A stretch of 14,404 nt of DNA from contig JACDEA010000017.1 of NCBI GenBank assembly GCA_013816725.1, positions 1-14,404 on the forward strand, read 5' to 3'. The DNA is from Actinomycetota bacterium (lineage in GTDB: Bacteria; Actinomycetota; Acidimicrobiia; Acidimicrobiales; JACDEA01). The notes beneath the pieces are model-generated. The model was not told the origin of the DNA and did not search any database. It saw only the letters and a list, made by a program, of their open reading frames with translations. Positions 1 to 6,646 of the stretch are shown piece by piece. The translations under genes and the position numbers were made by a program. Every line of letters starts with the position of its first letter. Position 1 is the stretch's first letter.

Positions 1-2
1 GA

Positions 3-458
3 TCAGCGGAGGCCGAGGTGGTCGAGTGTGTCGGCGAACGCGTCGAACAGCTCGAACTCGTGAAGCTCCTCGCGGCGGACCCAGCGGACGTCGGCCGTCT
101 CCCACTGCAACTCGGTGGGCGGGGCGAATCGTTCGGTCACGTCGACGACGACCGTCCAGTACGACCAGCCCCCGTGATCGCCCTCGTGGACCTGGACGAC
201 GGTGTGGTCGGTCAGCTCGATGCCGATCTCCTCGGAGAACTCGCGCAGCGCGGCGTCGAGCGGTGTCTCGCCGTGGTCGAGGGCGCCGCCGGGAATCGCC
301 CACGTGCCGCCGCGGTGCGTGAAATGGGAGCGTCGGGCCAGGAAGTACCAGTGGTCATCGCCGTCGATGTGGCGGACGAGGACGCCGGCGGCGCCGAACC
401 GGCCCCATCGGGGCTGGCCGTCACCGGCAACGACGAAACCGTCTCCTGACCGCCTCAC
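3..458 (-). CDS. NUDIX hydrolase
   Basis: A 151-residue NUDIX-fold pyrophosphohydrolase, probably cytoplasmic. Such enzymes cleave nucleoside diphosphates linked to another moiety; the substrate cannot be told from sequence. The full Nudix box G-x5-E-x7-REUxEExGU is present at residues 58-80 (G58, E64, R72, E73, E76, E77, G79), so the Mg-binding glutamates are intact. I chose the GTG at 458 because a GGGAG ribosome-binding site lies 9 bases upstream (468-472) and the domain begins soon after, near residue 18. The frame stays open to an ATG at 935, but that extension runs antisense through mscL and has no NUDIX character. The stop codon is at 3-5, so the gene is complete. It is divergent from mscL with a 57-base gap. 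Family assignment is near certain; the substrate is unknown. Confidence 0.93.
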   Translation of the reverse strand: MRRSGDGFVVAGDGQPRWGRFGAAGVLVRHIDGDDHWYFLARRSHFTHRGGTWAIPGGALDHGETPLDAALREFSEEIGIELTDHTVVQVHEGDHGGWSYWTVVVDVTERFAPPTELQWETADVRWVRREELHEFELFDAFADTLDHLGLR

Positions 459-467
459 CCGCCCATT

Positions 468-472
468 CTCCC
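468..472 (-). promoter_or_regulatory. Ribosome binding site for the GTG start of the NUDIX gene
   Basis: On the minus strand GGGAG is followed by 9 bases and then GTG (458-456). This decides the start, since no ATG lies in this frame near the beginning of the domain. Confidence 0.6.
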
Positions 473-505
473 GCGCCGGCGCGACACTTGACGGTGCTGG
501 ACGAG

Positions 506-510
506 AGGAG
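506..510 (+). promoter_or_regulatory. Ribosome binding site of mscL
   Basis: AGGAG, part of GAGAGGAG, lies 5 bases before the ATG at 516. It fixes the start and contrasts with several other genes here that lack such a site. Confidence 0.75.
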
Positions 511-515
511 CCCAC

Positions 516-944
516 ATGCGTGACTTCCGTGCCTTCATCCTGCGAGGCAATGTCATCGACCTGGCCATTGGCGTGGCCATCGGCGCCGCGTTCGGTGCGG
601 TGGTCAAGTCGTTCACCACCAACATGGTCACCCCCTTGTTGTCGATACCTGGCGACCGGGCCAGCTTCAGCAACCTCACTTTCACGATCAGCGGCTCGGT
701 GTTCCGTTACGGCGCGGTGATCGACGACCTCATCAGCTTCGTGCTGATCATTGCCGTGCTGTTCTTCTTGGTGGTGCGGCCGGTCAACCGCCTGATGGAG
801 CGCCGCCGGACCGAGCCCGAGGTCGAGACCGCCACCGAGGAGTGCCCCGAGTGCCTCAGCTCGATCCCCATCGGCGCCCGCCGCTGCGCGTTCTGCACCG
901 CCTCGGTCGGCGCCCCCGCCCGCCGGAGCCGCCAAAAGACGTAA
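516..944 (+). CDS. mscL: Large-conductance mechanosensitive channel MscL with a CxxC-x10-CxxC tail
   Basis: A 142-residue MscL, the homopentameric inner-membrane pore that opens under membrane tension and releases solutes during hypo-osmotic shock. The amphipathic N-terminus (MRDFRAFILRGNVIDLAIGV) is the family hallmark. TM1 spans about residues 13-34 and the periplasmic loop about 35-62. TM2 spans about 65-88, and a basic stretch (RPVNRLMERRR) follows. The C-terminus carries CPEC (110-113) and CAFC (124-127), a four-cysteine motif that resembles a zinc ribbon in place of the usual simple charged helical bundle. Cysteine-bearing MscL tails occur in other actinobacteria from general knowledge; a metal-binding or redox role is inference. 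The start is supported by AGGAG at 506-510. The gene is monocistronic or reads toward the tetR operon, whose own promoter begins 16 bases after the stop. Confidence 0.96.
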   Translation: MRDFRAFILRGNVIDLAIGVAIGAAFGAVVKSFTTNMVTPLLSIPGDRASFSNLTFTISGSVFRYGAVIDDLISFVLIIAVLFFLVVRPVNRLMERRRTEPEVETATEECPECLSSIPIGARRCAFCTASVGAPARRSRQKT

Positions 945-959
945 CGGCCAGCAACTCGT

Positions 960-989
960 TTGGTGAGTGAGTGCTCACTCACCTAGAGT
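960..989 (+). promoter_or_regulatory. Promoter of the tetR/ABC operon, probably leaderless
   Basis: A possible -35 element TTGGTG (960-965) and a -10 element TAGAGT (984-989) are 18 bases apart. The -10 ends 6 bases before the ATG at 996, which would put transcription start at or next to the A of the start codon. No Shine-Dalgarno sequence precedes the ATG. The operator at 963-982 fills the spacer, so bound repressor would exclude polymerase. The hexamers are read by eye; the transcription start is inferred. Confidence 0.55.
963..982 (+). promoter_or_regulatory. Palindromic operator for the TetR-family repressor
   Basis: GTGAGTGAG (963-971), spacer TG, CTCACTCAC (974-982) is a perfect 9-bp inverted repeat with a 2-base spacer. 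It contains the GAGTGAGT/ACTCACTC type of half-site familiar from TetR-family operators. It lies between the -35 and -10 hexamers, 13 bases before the tetR start. This is the standard arrangement for negative autoregulation. Binding by the adjacent gene product is inference from position and symmetry. Confidence 0.8.
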
Positions 990-995
990 GGGCTG

Positions 996-1586
996 ATGTC
1001 CCCCACCGCGGCGCCGGCCGTCAGGCGCGCCGCCTCGCTACCTCCCGACGAGCGCCGCTCGGCCATCGTCGCCTCCACGCTCCCGTTGCTCGTGGCGCAC
1101 GGCGAGATGGTCACCACCCGCCAGATCGCCGACGCCGCCGGGATCGCCGAGGGCACCATCTTCCGGGTCTTCGCCGACAAGGACGCCGTCATCACCGCGG
1201 CCGTCGAGGCTGCGCTCGATACCGCACCGCTCGAGGAGCACTTGCGGGCCATCGACGCGTCGCTCTCGTTCGAAGCCTCGCTGGTCGCAGCAGTCGAGAT
1301 CCTCCAGCAGCGCGTCGTCGACATCTGGCGACTGGTGTCCAGCATCGGCCCGCGCTTCCACAACCAGACCAAGCGGCCGGTGGTCGACCTCGACGCCCTG
1401 GTCGATCTTTTCAAGGCGAATCGCACGAAGCTGTGGGTCGAGCCGCTTGTCGCCGCCCGTCACCTGCGCACGCTCACGCTGTCGGCCACGCACCCGATGA
1501 TGGTGGGCGAGCCCATGGCGCCGGCCGACATCATCGAACTGTTCCTCCACGGCGTGTCCCGGGCCACCAAGGGTAAGGGCCGGTAA
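996..1586 (+). CDS. TetR/AcrR family transcriptional regulator
   Basis: A 196-residue TetR-family repressor, predicted to act as a cytoplasmic dimer. The N-terminal helix-turn-helix is clear: after RRSAIVASTLPLLVAHG, the core TTRQIADAAGIAEGTIFRVF occupies about residues 40-59 and is followed by DKDAVI, the usual start of helix 4. The rest is a divergent helical ligand-binding domain with no recognisable specificity. The palindrome at 963-982 lies in its promoter, and two exporter genes follow: the first ABC gene begins 4 bases after the tetR stop. Known TetR/exporter pairs are derepressed when a transported compound binds the regulator, so this protein probably controls itself and the exporter. 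The ATG at 996 has no Shine-Dalgarno but sits 6 bases after a -10-like TAGAGT, so translation is probably leaderless. The inducer is unknown. Confidence 0.93.
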   Translation: MSPTAAPAVRRAASLPPDERRSAIVASTLPLLVAHGEMVTTRQIADAAGIAEGTIFRVFADKDAVITAAVEAALDTAPLEEHLRAIDASLSFEASLVAAVEILQQRVVDIWRLVSSIGPRFHNQTKRPVVDLDALVDLFKANRTKLWVEPLVAARHLRTLTLSATHPMMVGEPMAPADIIELFLHGVSRATKGKGR

Positions 1587-1590
1587 CGCG

Positions 1591-3324
1591 ATGCTCGTCC
1601 GCCTGCTGCGCACGCAGCTCCGCCCCTATCGCAAGACGCTGTACCTCGTACTCGGTCTCCAGATCGTGCAGACCACCGCGGCGCTCACCTTGCCGACGCT
1701 GAACGCCCGCATCATCGACCACGGCGTCATCACCGGCAACGTCGGCTACATCCGGGCGATGGGCGCGGTCATGCTCGGCTTCTCCCTCATCCAGATCTCG
1801 TTCGCGGTGGCGGCGGTGTACTTCGGCGCCAAGGTCGCCATGGGCTTCGGTCGCGACGTGCGCAGCGCGTTGTTTCATCAAGTCACTGAGTTCTCCGCCC
1901 GCGAGGTCGGCGCCTTCGGTGCGCCGTCGCTCATCACCAGGATCACCAACGACGTGCAGCAGGTGCAGCTTCTCGTCGTGATGACGGCGACCATGGCCAT
2001 CGGCGCCCCCATCACGGTGATCATCGGTGTCGTCATGGCCGTGCGCGAGGACGTCGGGCTGTCGAGGATCCTGCTGGTGAGCATGCCGGGCGCCGCGATC
2101 ATCCTCGGCTCGATCGTGTCACGCATGGTGCCGTCCTTCCGGGTGATGCAGGAGCGCATCGACCAGATCAACCGCCTGCTCCGCGAGCAGATCACCGGCA
2201 TCCGCGTCGTGCGGGCGTTCGTTCGTGAGCCGCAGGAGGCCCGGCGGTTCGAAGCAGCCAACGAGGACCTGACCGCGGTGTCGTTGCGCGGCGGGCGTCT
2301 CATGGCGTCGATGTTCCCGACATCGAACCTCATCATCAACCTGTCGAGCGTCGCCGTGTTGTGGATGGGCGCCAATCGCATCGCCGCCGGCAACCTGCAC
2401 GTCGGCGCGCTGGTGGCCTACCTCAGCTACCTCGTGCAGATCCTGATGTCGGTGATGATGGCGACGTTCGTCATATCGATGATCCCCCGCGCCGCGGTGT
2501 CGGCCGGACGCATCCAAGAGGTGCTCGACACCGACTCGAGCGTGGTTCCTCCGGTGGAGCCGGTCGACCACGTCATTACCCACGGCGCCCTCGAGTTCCG
2601 CGACGTCGGATTCCACTACCCGGGGGCCGAACATGCGGTGCTCAGCGACATCACCTTCGCCACCGGGGCGGGCCAGACCACCGCCATCATCGGCAGCACC
2701 GGGTCGGGCAAGACCACGCTGGTGAACCTCATCCCACGGCTGTTCGACGCGACGTCGGGATCGGTCCTGGTCGACGGCGTCAACGTGCGCGACCTGAACC
2801 CCGACCTGTTGTGGAGCAGCATCGGGTTCGTCCCGCAGAAGCCGTACCTGTTCTCGGGGACCGTCGCCAGCAACCTGGAGTACGGCAAGCCCGACGCCAC
2901 CGAGGCCGAGATGTGGGAAGCGCTCGAAGTGGCCCAGGCCGCCGACTTCGTGCGGGCCATGCCCGGCGGCCTCCAGGCGCGCATCGAGCAGGGCGGCACC
3001 AACGTGTCGGGCGGGCAGCGCCAACGGCTCTCCATTGCCCGGGCCCTGATCCGACGGCCCGAGGTCTACGTGTTCGACGATTCATTCTCCGCGCTCGACC
3101 TGACGACCGACGCCCGCCTGCGCGCTGCGCTCGGGCCGTACACCGCCGACGCCGCGGTGATCATCGTGGCCCAGCGGGTATCGACGATCTCCACCGCCGA
3201 CGACATCCTCGTGCTCGAGGACGGACAACTCGTCGGCCGGGGGACGCACGATCAGCTCATCGCCGAGTGCCCCACCTACGCCGAGATCGTGCAGTCACAA
3301 ATCGGCGAGCGGAGCGCGGCATGA
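1591..3324 (+). CDS. ABC exporter half-transporter, subunit with degenerate catalytic residues
   Basis: A 577-residue type IV ABC exporter subunit: a six-helix membrane domain (about residues 10-320) followed by a nucleotide-binding domain. Walker A is GSTGSGKTT (368-376), the Q-loop glutamine is Q416, and the signature VSGGQRQ (472-478) is canonical. Walker B reads VYVFDD (492-497), so the catalytic glutamate is replaced by Asp497. The switch histidine is replaced by Gln528 in AQRVST. This pair of changes marks the degenerate-site subunit of heterodimeric exporters such as TM287/288 or LmrCD. The next gene has the complementary features and starts inside this gene's stop codon (ATGA at 3321-3324), so 1:1 co-translation is likely. 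The pair probably exports a drug or lipid-like compound; the substrate is unknown. A weak AAGGG at 1575-1579 precedes the ATG. Confidence 0.95.
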   Translation: MLVRLLRTQLRPYRKTLYLVLGLQIVQTTAALTLPTLNARIIDHGVITGNVGYIRAMGAVMLGFSLIQISFAVAAVYFGAKVAMGFGRDVRSALFHQVTEFSAREVGAFGAPSLITRITNDVQQVQLLVVMTATMAIGAPITVIIGVVMAVREDVGLSRILLVSMPGAAIILGSIVSRMVPSFRVMQERIDQINRLLREQITGIRVVRAFVREPQEARRFEAANEDLTAVSLRGGRLMASMFPTSNLIINLSSVAVLWMGANRIAAGNLHVGALVAYLSYLVQILMSVMMATFVISMIPRAAVSAGRIQEVLDTDSSVVPPVEPVDHVITHGALEFRDVGFHYPGAEHAVLSDITFATGAGQTTAIIGSTGSGKTTLVNLIPRLFDATSGSVLVDGVNVRDLNPDLLWSSIGFVPQKPYLFSGTVASNLEYGKPDATEAEMWEALEVAQAADFVRAMPGGLQARIEQGGTNVSGGQRQRLSIARALIRRPEVYVFDDSFSALDLTTDARLRAALGPYTADAAVIIVAQRVSTISTADDILVLEDGQLVGRGTHDQLIAECPTYAEIVQSQIGERSAA

Positions 3325-5231
3325 CGGAGACACAGAGCACGGTAAACGAGACCGCGCAGGACCCGCCGGTCGACACCGAAGAGGAAACGGAGACCACCAA
3401 CCTGGCGTCGCCCGAGACGCGGGTGGCCGGGCGGTGGATGGCCGCGGGCATGCCGGCGGAGCGGTCGAAGAACTTCCGATCCTCGGTAGCCCGCCTGGGC
3501 CGGTTGTTGCGTCCGCAACGCGCCGTGCTCGTCGTCATCGCGCTGGCCGCCATCGGTGGCGCCCTCCTCAACGTGCTCGGACCGCGCGTGCTCGGCCGGG
3601 CCACCGACGTCATCGTGCGCGGCGTCATCACTCCCGCCGGCATCGACTTCGGGCGCCTGCACCACGTGCTGTTCGAAGCGATGCTCCTCTACGGGGGCTC
3701 GTTCGTGCTGACCCTGGGTACCGCCTACCTGATCGCCGGGGTGGTGCAGCGGCTGATGTTCCGCCTGCGCTCGATGGCCGAGGACAAGCTCAACCGGCTG
3801 CCGCTCAGCTACGTCGACCAGCAACAGCGCGGCGACCTCTTGAGCCGCGTCACCAACGACCTCGACAACGTGGCCCAGAGCCTGCAACAGACGATGAGCC
3901 AGATGCTCACGTCGGTGCTCCTGCTCATCGGCGTCACGATCATGATGTTCACCATCTCGCCCTTACTGGCACTCGTCGCCATGACCACGGTGCCGGCGTC
4001 GATCTACGGCATGCGCTCGATCGCCAAGCGGGCCCGGCCGCGCTACATGGCGCAGTGGGGCAGCACCGGCGCGCTGAACGCGCAGATCGAGGAGACGTTC
4101 ACCGGCCACGCCATCGTCAAGTCCTTCGGCCGCCAGCACGAAGTCGAGGGCCGGTTCCGCACGACCAACGACGAGCTGTACGAGTCGTCGTTCGGCGCCC
4201 AGTTCATGTCGAGCCTGATGCAGCCGATGACGATGTTCCTCGGCAATGTGCAGTACGCCCTGGTCGCCGTCGTGGGCGGGCTGCGCGTCGCCAGCGGCGC
4301 CATCACCGTCGGCGAGGTGCAGGCGTTCATCCAGTATTCGCGCAGCTTCTCGATGCCGCTCACCCAGCTGGCGTCCATGATGAACGTCTTCCAGTCGGGC
4401 ATCGCGTCGCTCGAACGGGTCTTCGAGTTCCTCGACGCCGAGGAGCAGAGCGCCGACTCTCCCGCGTCGCCCGCACCACCGCCGCGGGGCCGGGTCGAGT
4501 TCCGCGACATCACGTTCTCCTATGCGCCCGACACGACGCTGATCGAAGGCCTGTCGCTGGTCGCCGAACCGGGCCAGACGATCGCCATCGTGGGGCCCAC
4601 CGGCGCGGGCAAGACGACCCTAGTCAACCTGATCATGCGGTTCTACGAACTCGACGGCGGGTCGATCACCCTCGACGGTCGCGACATCGCCTCGATCCCC
4701 CGGGCCGAGCTGCGCTCGCACATCGGCATGGTGCTGCAGGACACGTGGCTGTTCGGCGGCACGATCCGCGACAACATCGCCTACGGGAACCCCGACGCCA
4801 GCGAGGAAGAGATCATGGCCGCGGCCCGGGCCACCTACGTCGACCGCTTCGTGCACTCCCTGCCCGACGGGTACGACACGGTGATCAATGAGGAGGGCGA
4901 CAACATCAGCGCCGGTCAGAAGCAGCTGATGACGATCGCCCGGGCCTTCCTCGCCGACCCGTCGATCCTCATCCTCGACGAGGCGACCAGCTCGGTCGAC
5001 ACCCGCACCGAGGTGCAGATCCAAGAAGCGATGAACGCGCTGCGCGCCCAGCGCACAAGCTTTGTCATCGCCCACCGCCTGTCGACCATCCGGGGCGCCG
5101 ACACCATCCTCGTCATGGAGAACGGTCGCATCGTCGAGCAGGGCTCGCACAACGAACTGCTGTCGCGCGACGGCCCCTACTACCGGCTGTACAACTCGCA
5201 GTTCGTCGCCCCCGTCACCGACGTCGCCTAG
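3321..5231 (+). CDS. ABC exporter half-transporter, catalytic subunit of the heterodimer
   Basis: A 636-residue type IV ABC exporter subunit, partner of the gene before it. The N-terminus has about 50 acidic, Thr-rich, probably cytoplasmic residues. Next comes GMPAERSKNFRSSVARLGRL, a basic stretch often seen before TM1 in this kind of second subunit, then the six-helix membrane domain. The nucleotide-binding domain has Walker A GPTGAGKTT (425-433), Q473, Walker B with Asp553 and catalytic Glu554 (LILDEATSSVD) and switch His585 (IAHRLST). The signature is ISAGQKQ (529-535) rather than SGGQ. A full catalytic set with an altered signature is what the partner of a degenerate subunit should show. 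The ATG overlaps the upstream TGA and has GGAG (3311-3314) six bases before it. The frame is open upstream, but that part is antisense-quality sequence out of frame with the first ABC gene. Confidence 0.95.
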   Translation: MTETQSTVNETAQDPPVDTEEETETTNLASPETRVAGRWMAAGMPAERSKNFRSSVARLGRLLRPQRAVLVVIALAAIGGALLNVLGPRVLGRATDVIVRGVITPAGIDFGRLHHVLFEAMLLYGGSFVLTLGTAYLIAGVVQRLMFRLRSMAEDKLNRLPLSYVDQQQRGDLLSRVTNDLDNVAQSLQQTMSQMLTSVLLLIGVTIMMFTISPLLALVAMTTVPASIYGMRSIAKRARPRYMAQWGSTGALNAQIEETFTGHAIVKSFGRQHEVEGRFRTTNDELYESSFGAQFMSSLMQPMTMFLGNVQYALVAVVGGLRVASGAITVGEVQAFIQYSRSFSMPLTQLASMMNVFQSGIASLERVFEFLDAEEQSADSPASPAPPPRGRVEFRDITFSYAPDTTLIEGLSLVAEPGQTIAIVGPTGAGKTTLVNLIMRFYELDGGSITLDGRDIASIPRAELRSHIGMVLQDTWLFGGTIRDNIAYGNPDASEEEIMAAARATYVDRFVHSLPDGYDTVINEEGDNISAGQKQLMTIARAFLADPSILILDEATSSVDTRTEVQIQEAMNALRAQRTSFVIAHRLSTIRGADTILVMENGRIVEQGSHNELLSRDGPYYRLYNSQFVAPVTDVA

Positions 5232-5248
5232 GCCCGGCGCGGTCCTAG
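5228..5248. terminator. Possible bidirectional terminator hairpin spanning two convergent stop codons
   Basis: CTAGG (5228-5232) pairs with CCTAG (5244-5248). After one C/T mismatch, two more C-G pairs close a 5-base loop. Each arm contains the TAG stop of one convergent gene: the ABC exporter on plus (5229-5231) and the metallophosphoesterase on minus (5245-5247). There is no T-run on either side, so intrinsic termination is not proven. Confidence 0.35.
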
Positions 5249-5736
5249 ACCACGACGATGTCATGACGGACGACGAGTCCGTCGTCGCACTCCAACAACC
5301 CCATCGTGCAGTGCGGCTGGCGCCGGCGGTCGGTGGGCGAGCCTGGGTTGAACAGCAACTGGCCGTCGAGGCCCGCTGCGTTCCAGGGAATGTGGCTGTG
5401 ACCGAACACGACCACGGGAACGCCGGGGAAGCGCCGCTGCATGCGCCGTTCACGGCCGGTCCGCGGGCCGGAATCGTGGATCATGGCCACGGCCACACCG
5501 CCGACGTCGACGACGCGCGTTTCTGGCAAGACCCCCGCGAGGCCAACGTCGTTGTTGCCGAGGACGGCGTGGGTCGGCGCATACGACGCCAGGGCGGCCA
5601 GCACCGAGTGATCGAGGACGTCGCCGGCGTGGAGCACGACGTCGGCGTGGCCGAGCTGACGGTGCACGGCCTCGGGAAGTTGCCGGCGCGAACCGCTGCG
5701 CATGTGCGTGTCGGCCAGGACGACGGCGAGGGTCAG
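5245..5736 (-). CDS. YfcE/MJ0936-type metallophosphoesterase, probable CTG start
   Basis: A calcineurin-like phosphoesterase of about 163 residues, matching the length of small YfcE/MJ0936-type enzymes, which are dinuclear-metal phosphodiesterases. From the CTG, the motifs are D9-T-H11 (DxH), GD with Asp39, GNND (60-63), His87 in HDSG and GHSH (112-115), followed by NPGSP. The first ATG in frame (5703) lies just after DTH and would delete the first metal ligands, so translation must begin upstream. No ATG or GTG is available there. The best candidate is CTG at 5736-5734, which overlaps the TGA of the upstream VOC gene as CTGA. That is the non-ATG equivalent of the coupled ATGA overlap. Substrate unknown. 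It is convergent with the exporter operon, with 13 bases between stops. Confidence 0.85.
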   Translation of the reverse strand: MTLAVVLADTHMRSGSRRQLPEAVHRQLGHADVVLHAGDVLDHSVLAALASYAPTHAVLGNNDVGLAGVLPETRVVDVGGVAVAMIHDSGPRTGRERRMQRRFPGVPVVVFGHSHIPWNAAGLDGQLLFNPGSPTDRRRQPHCTMGLLECDDGLVVRHDIVVV

Positions 5737-6122
5737 GGCTCGCTGCCGTAGGGAGTGGTGATGATCTCGAGGAAGTGGCCGTCGGGGCTGTCGAAGTACA
5801 CGCCCCGCCCGCCGTAGTGGTGGTTGATGCGGCCGGGCTGCGAGTGGCCGGGGTCGGCCCAGTAGTCGAGGCCGCGCTCGACGACGCGGGCGAAGATCGA
5901 GTCGAACTCGTCCTCGGCGACGAGGAACGCGTAGTGCTGCGCGTGCACCACTCCGTCGTCGCCGACGTCGATGAAGTCCAGGCTCACGCCGTTGGCCGCT
6001 TCGATGACCTGGAACGGGCCGAACACCGTCGGTTCCGGCAGGCCGAACACGTCGCTCATGAACCGAGCCGACGCCACGCTGTCGTGGGAGTTGACGATCG
6101 TGTGGTTGAGCTGCACCGCCAT
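5733..6122 (-). CDS. VOC (glyoxalase/dioxygenase fold) family protein
   Basis: A 129-residue single-unit vicinal-oxygen-chelate protein built of two beta-alpha-beta-beta-beta modules. It begins LNHTIVNSHD and ends with the YFDSPDGHFLEIITTPY block typical of the family. Likely metal ligands His7, His63 and Glu119 are all present, so a metal-dependent activity is possible (glyoxalase, dioxygenase, isomerase or resistance enzyme). Which one cannot be told. I chose the ATG at 6122 because the fold starts there; the frame is open to 6242, but that stretch is low-quality Pro/Arg-rich sequence. A TAGCGT hexamer (6130-6135) sits 7 bases before the ATG with no Shine-Dalgarno, suggesting a leaderless start. 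It is co-transcribed with the downstream phosphoesterase and divergent from an SRPBCC gene. Confidence 0.9.
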   Translation of the reverse strand: MAVQLNHTIVNSHDSVASARFMSDVFGLPEPTVFGPFQVIEAANGVSLDFIDVGDDGVVHAQHYAFLVAEDEFDSIFARVVERGLDYWADPGHSQPGRINHHYGGRGVYFDSPDGHFLEIITTPYGSEP

Positions 6123-6129
6123 GGCGCCA

Positions 6130-6135
6130 ACGCTA
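6130..6135 (-). promoter_or_regulatory. Probable -10 element of the VOC gene (leaderless start)
   Basis: On the minus strand TAGCGT lies 7 bases before the ATG at 6122. The -35 region is unclear. The same hexamer at the same distance precedes the SRPBCC gene starting at 8396. Confidence 0.4.
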
Positions 6136-6187
6136 CGCGCCGGTGGCGGCCTAGGTGACAGCGCTGGCGCGGTGCGATGATGGCGAT

Positions 6188-6646
6188 GTGGTGCAGACAA
6201 TCGAAACGCCGACCGCGGAGAAGCAGGTGCAGATCGCGGCAACGCCCGAGAAGGTGTGGGCCATCGTGAGCGACCCCACCCGCACCCCCGAGTGGAGCCC
6301 GGTCTGCCGCCGGGCCGAGTGGATCGAGCCCGGTGCGCGGTTCCGCGGGCACAACCGGCTCAACGGCGCGCGTTGGTCGCGTGAGTGCGTCATCACGACG
6401 AGCGACCCTTCCCGCACCTTCGCCTTCTCGACGTTGTTCAAGGGCGCGGAGTCGACGCGCTGGCGCTACCAGCTCGACGGTGCCGGCGGGACGACGACGC
6501 TGACGGAGGCGTACGAAATCGTGGCCATGCCGCGGTGGGTGCGGGCCCTGCGCGCCGTGCCCGGCTTCGGCGCCAAGAGCGACCGCGACACGCAGTGGAA
6601 CATCAGCACCAGCCTCGAGCGCATCAAAGCGCTGGCCGAACGATGA
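6188..6646 (+). CDS. SRPBCC (START-like) family protein
   Basis: A protein of about 152 residues with the helix-grip fold of polyketide cyclase/START-like proteins, which bind small hydrophobic ligands in a deep cavity. The N-terminal block VQIAATPEKVWAIVSDPTRT, then PEWSPVC and a C-terminal ISTSLERIKALAER helix, is characteristic. No catalytic residues can be assigned, so a ligand-binding or cyclase role stays open. The start is uncertain: GTG at 6155, 6188 and 6191 are all in frame. I chose 6188 because the conserved part begins soon after, and GATGAT (6176-6181) sits 6 bases upstream with GTGACA at 6155-6160, a possible leaderless promoter with a short 15-base spacer. The TGA overlaps the next gene's ATG (ATGA, 6643-6646), indicating an operon with the isocitrate-lyase-family gene. 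Confidence 0.85.
   Translation: MVQTIETPTAEKQVQIAATPEKVWAIVSDPTRTPEWSPVCRRAEWIEPGARFRGHNRLNGARWSRECVITTSDPSRTFAFSTLFKGAESTRWRYQLDGAGGTTTLTEAYEIVAMPRWVRALRAVPGFGAKSDRDTQWNISTSLERIKALAER

Noticed and set aside
488..493. TTGACG as a -35 element for mscL
   Set aside because: No -10-like hexamer occurs 16-18 bases downstream; the bases there are the ribosome-binding site and start codon.
459..935. N-terminal extension of the NUDIX frame to an ATG at 935
   Set aside because: It runs antisense through mscL, is not NUDIX-like, and a GTG with a ribosome-binding site at 458 explains the start.
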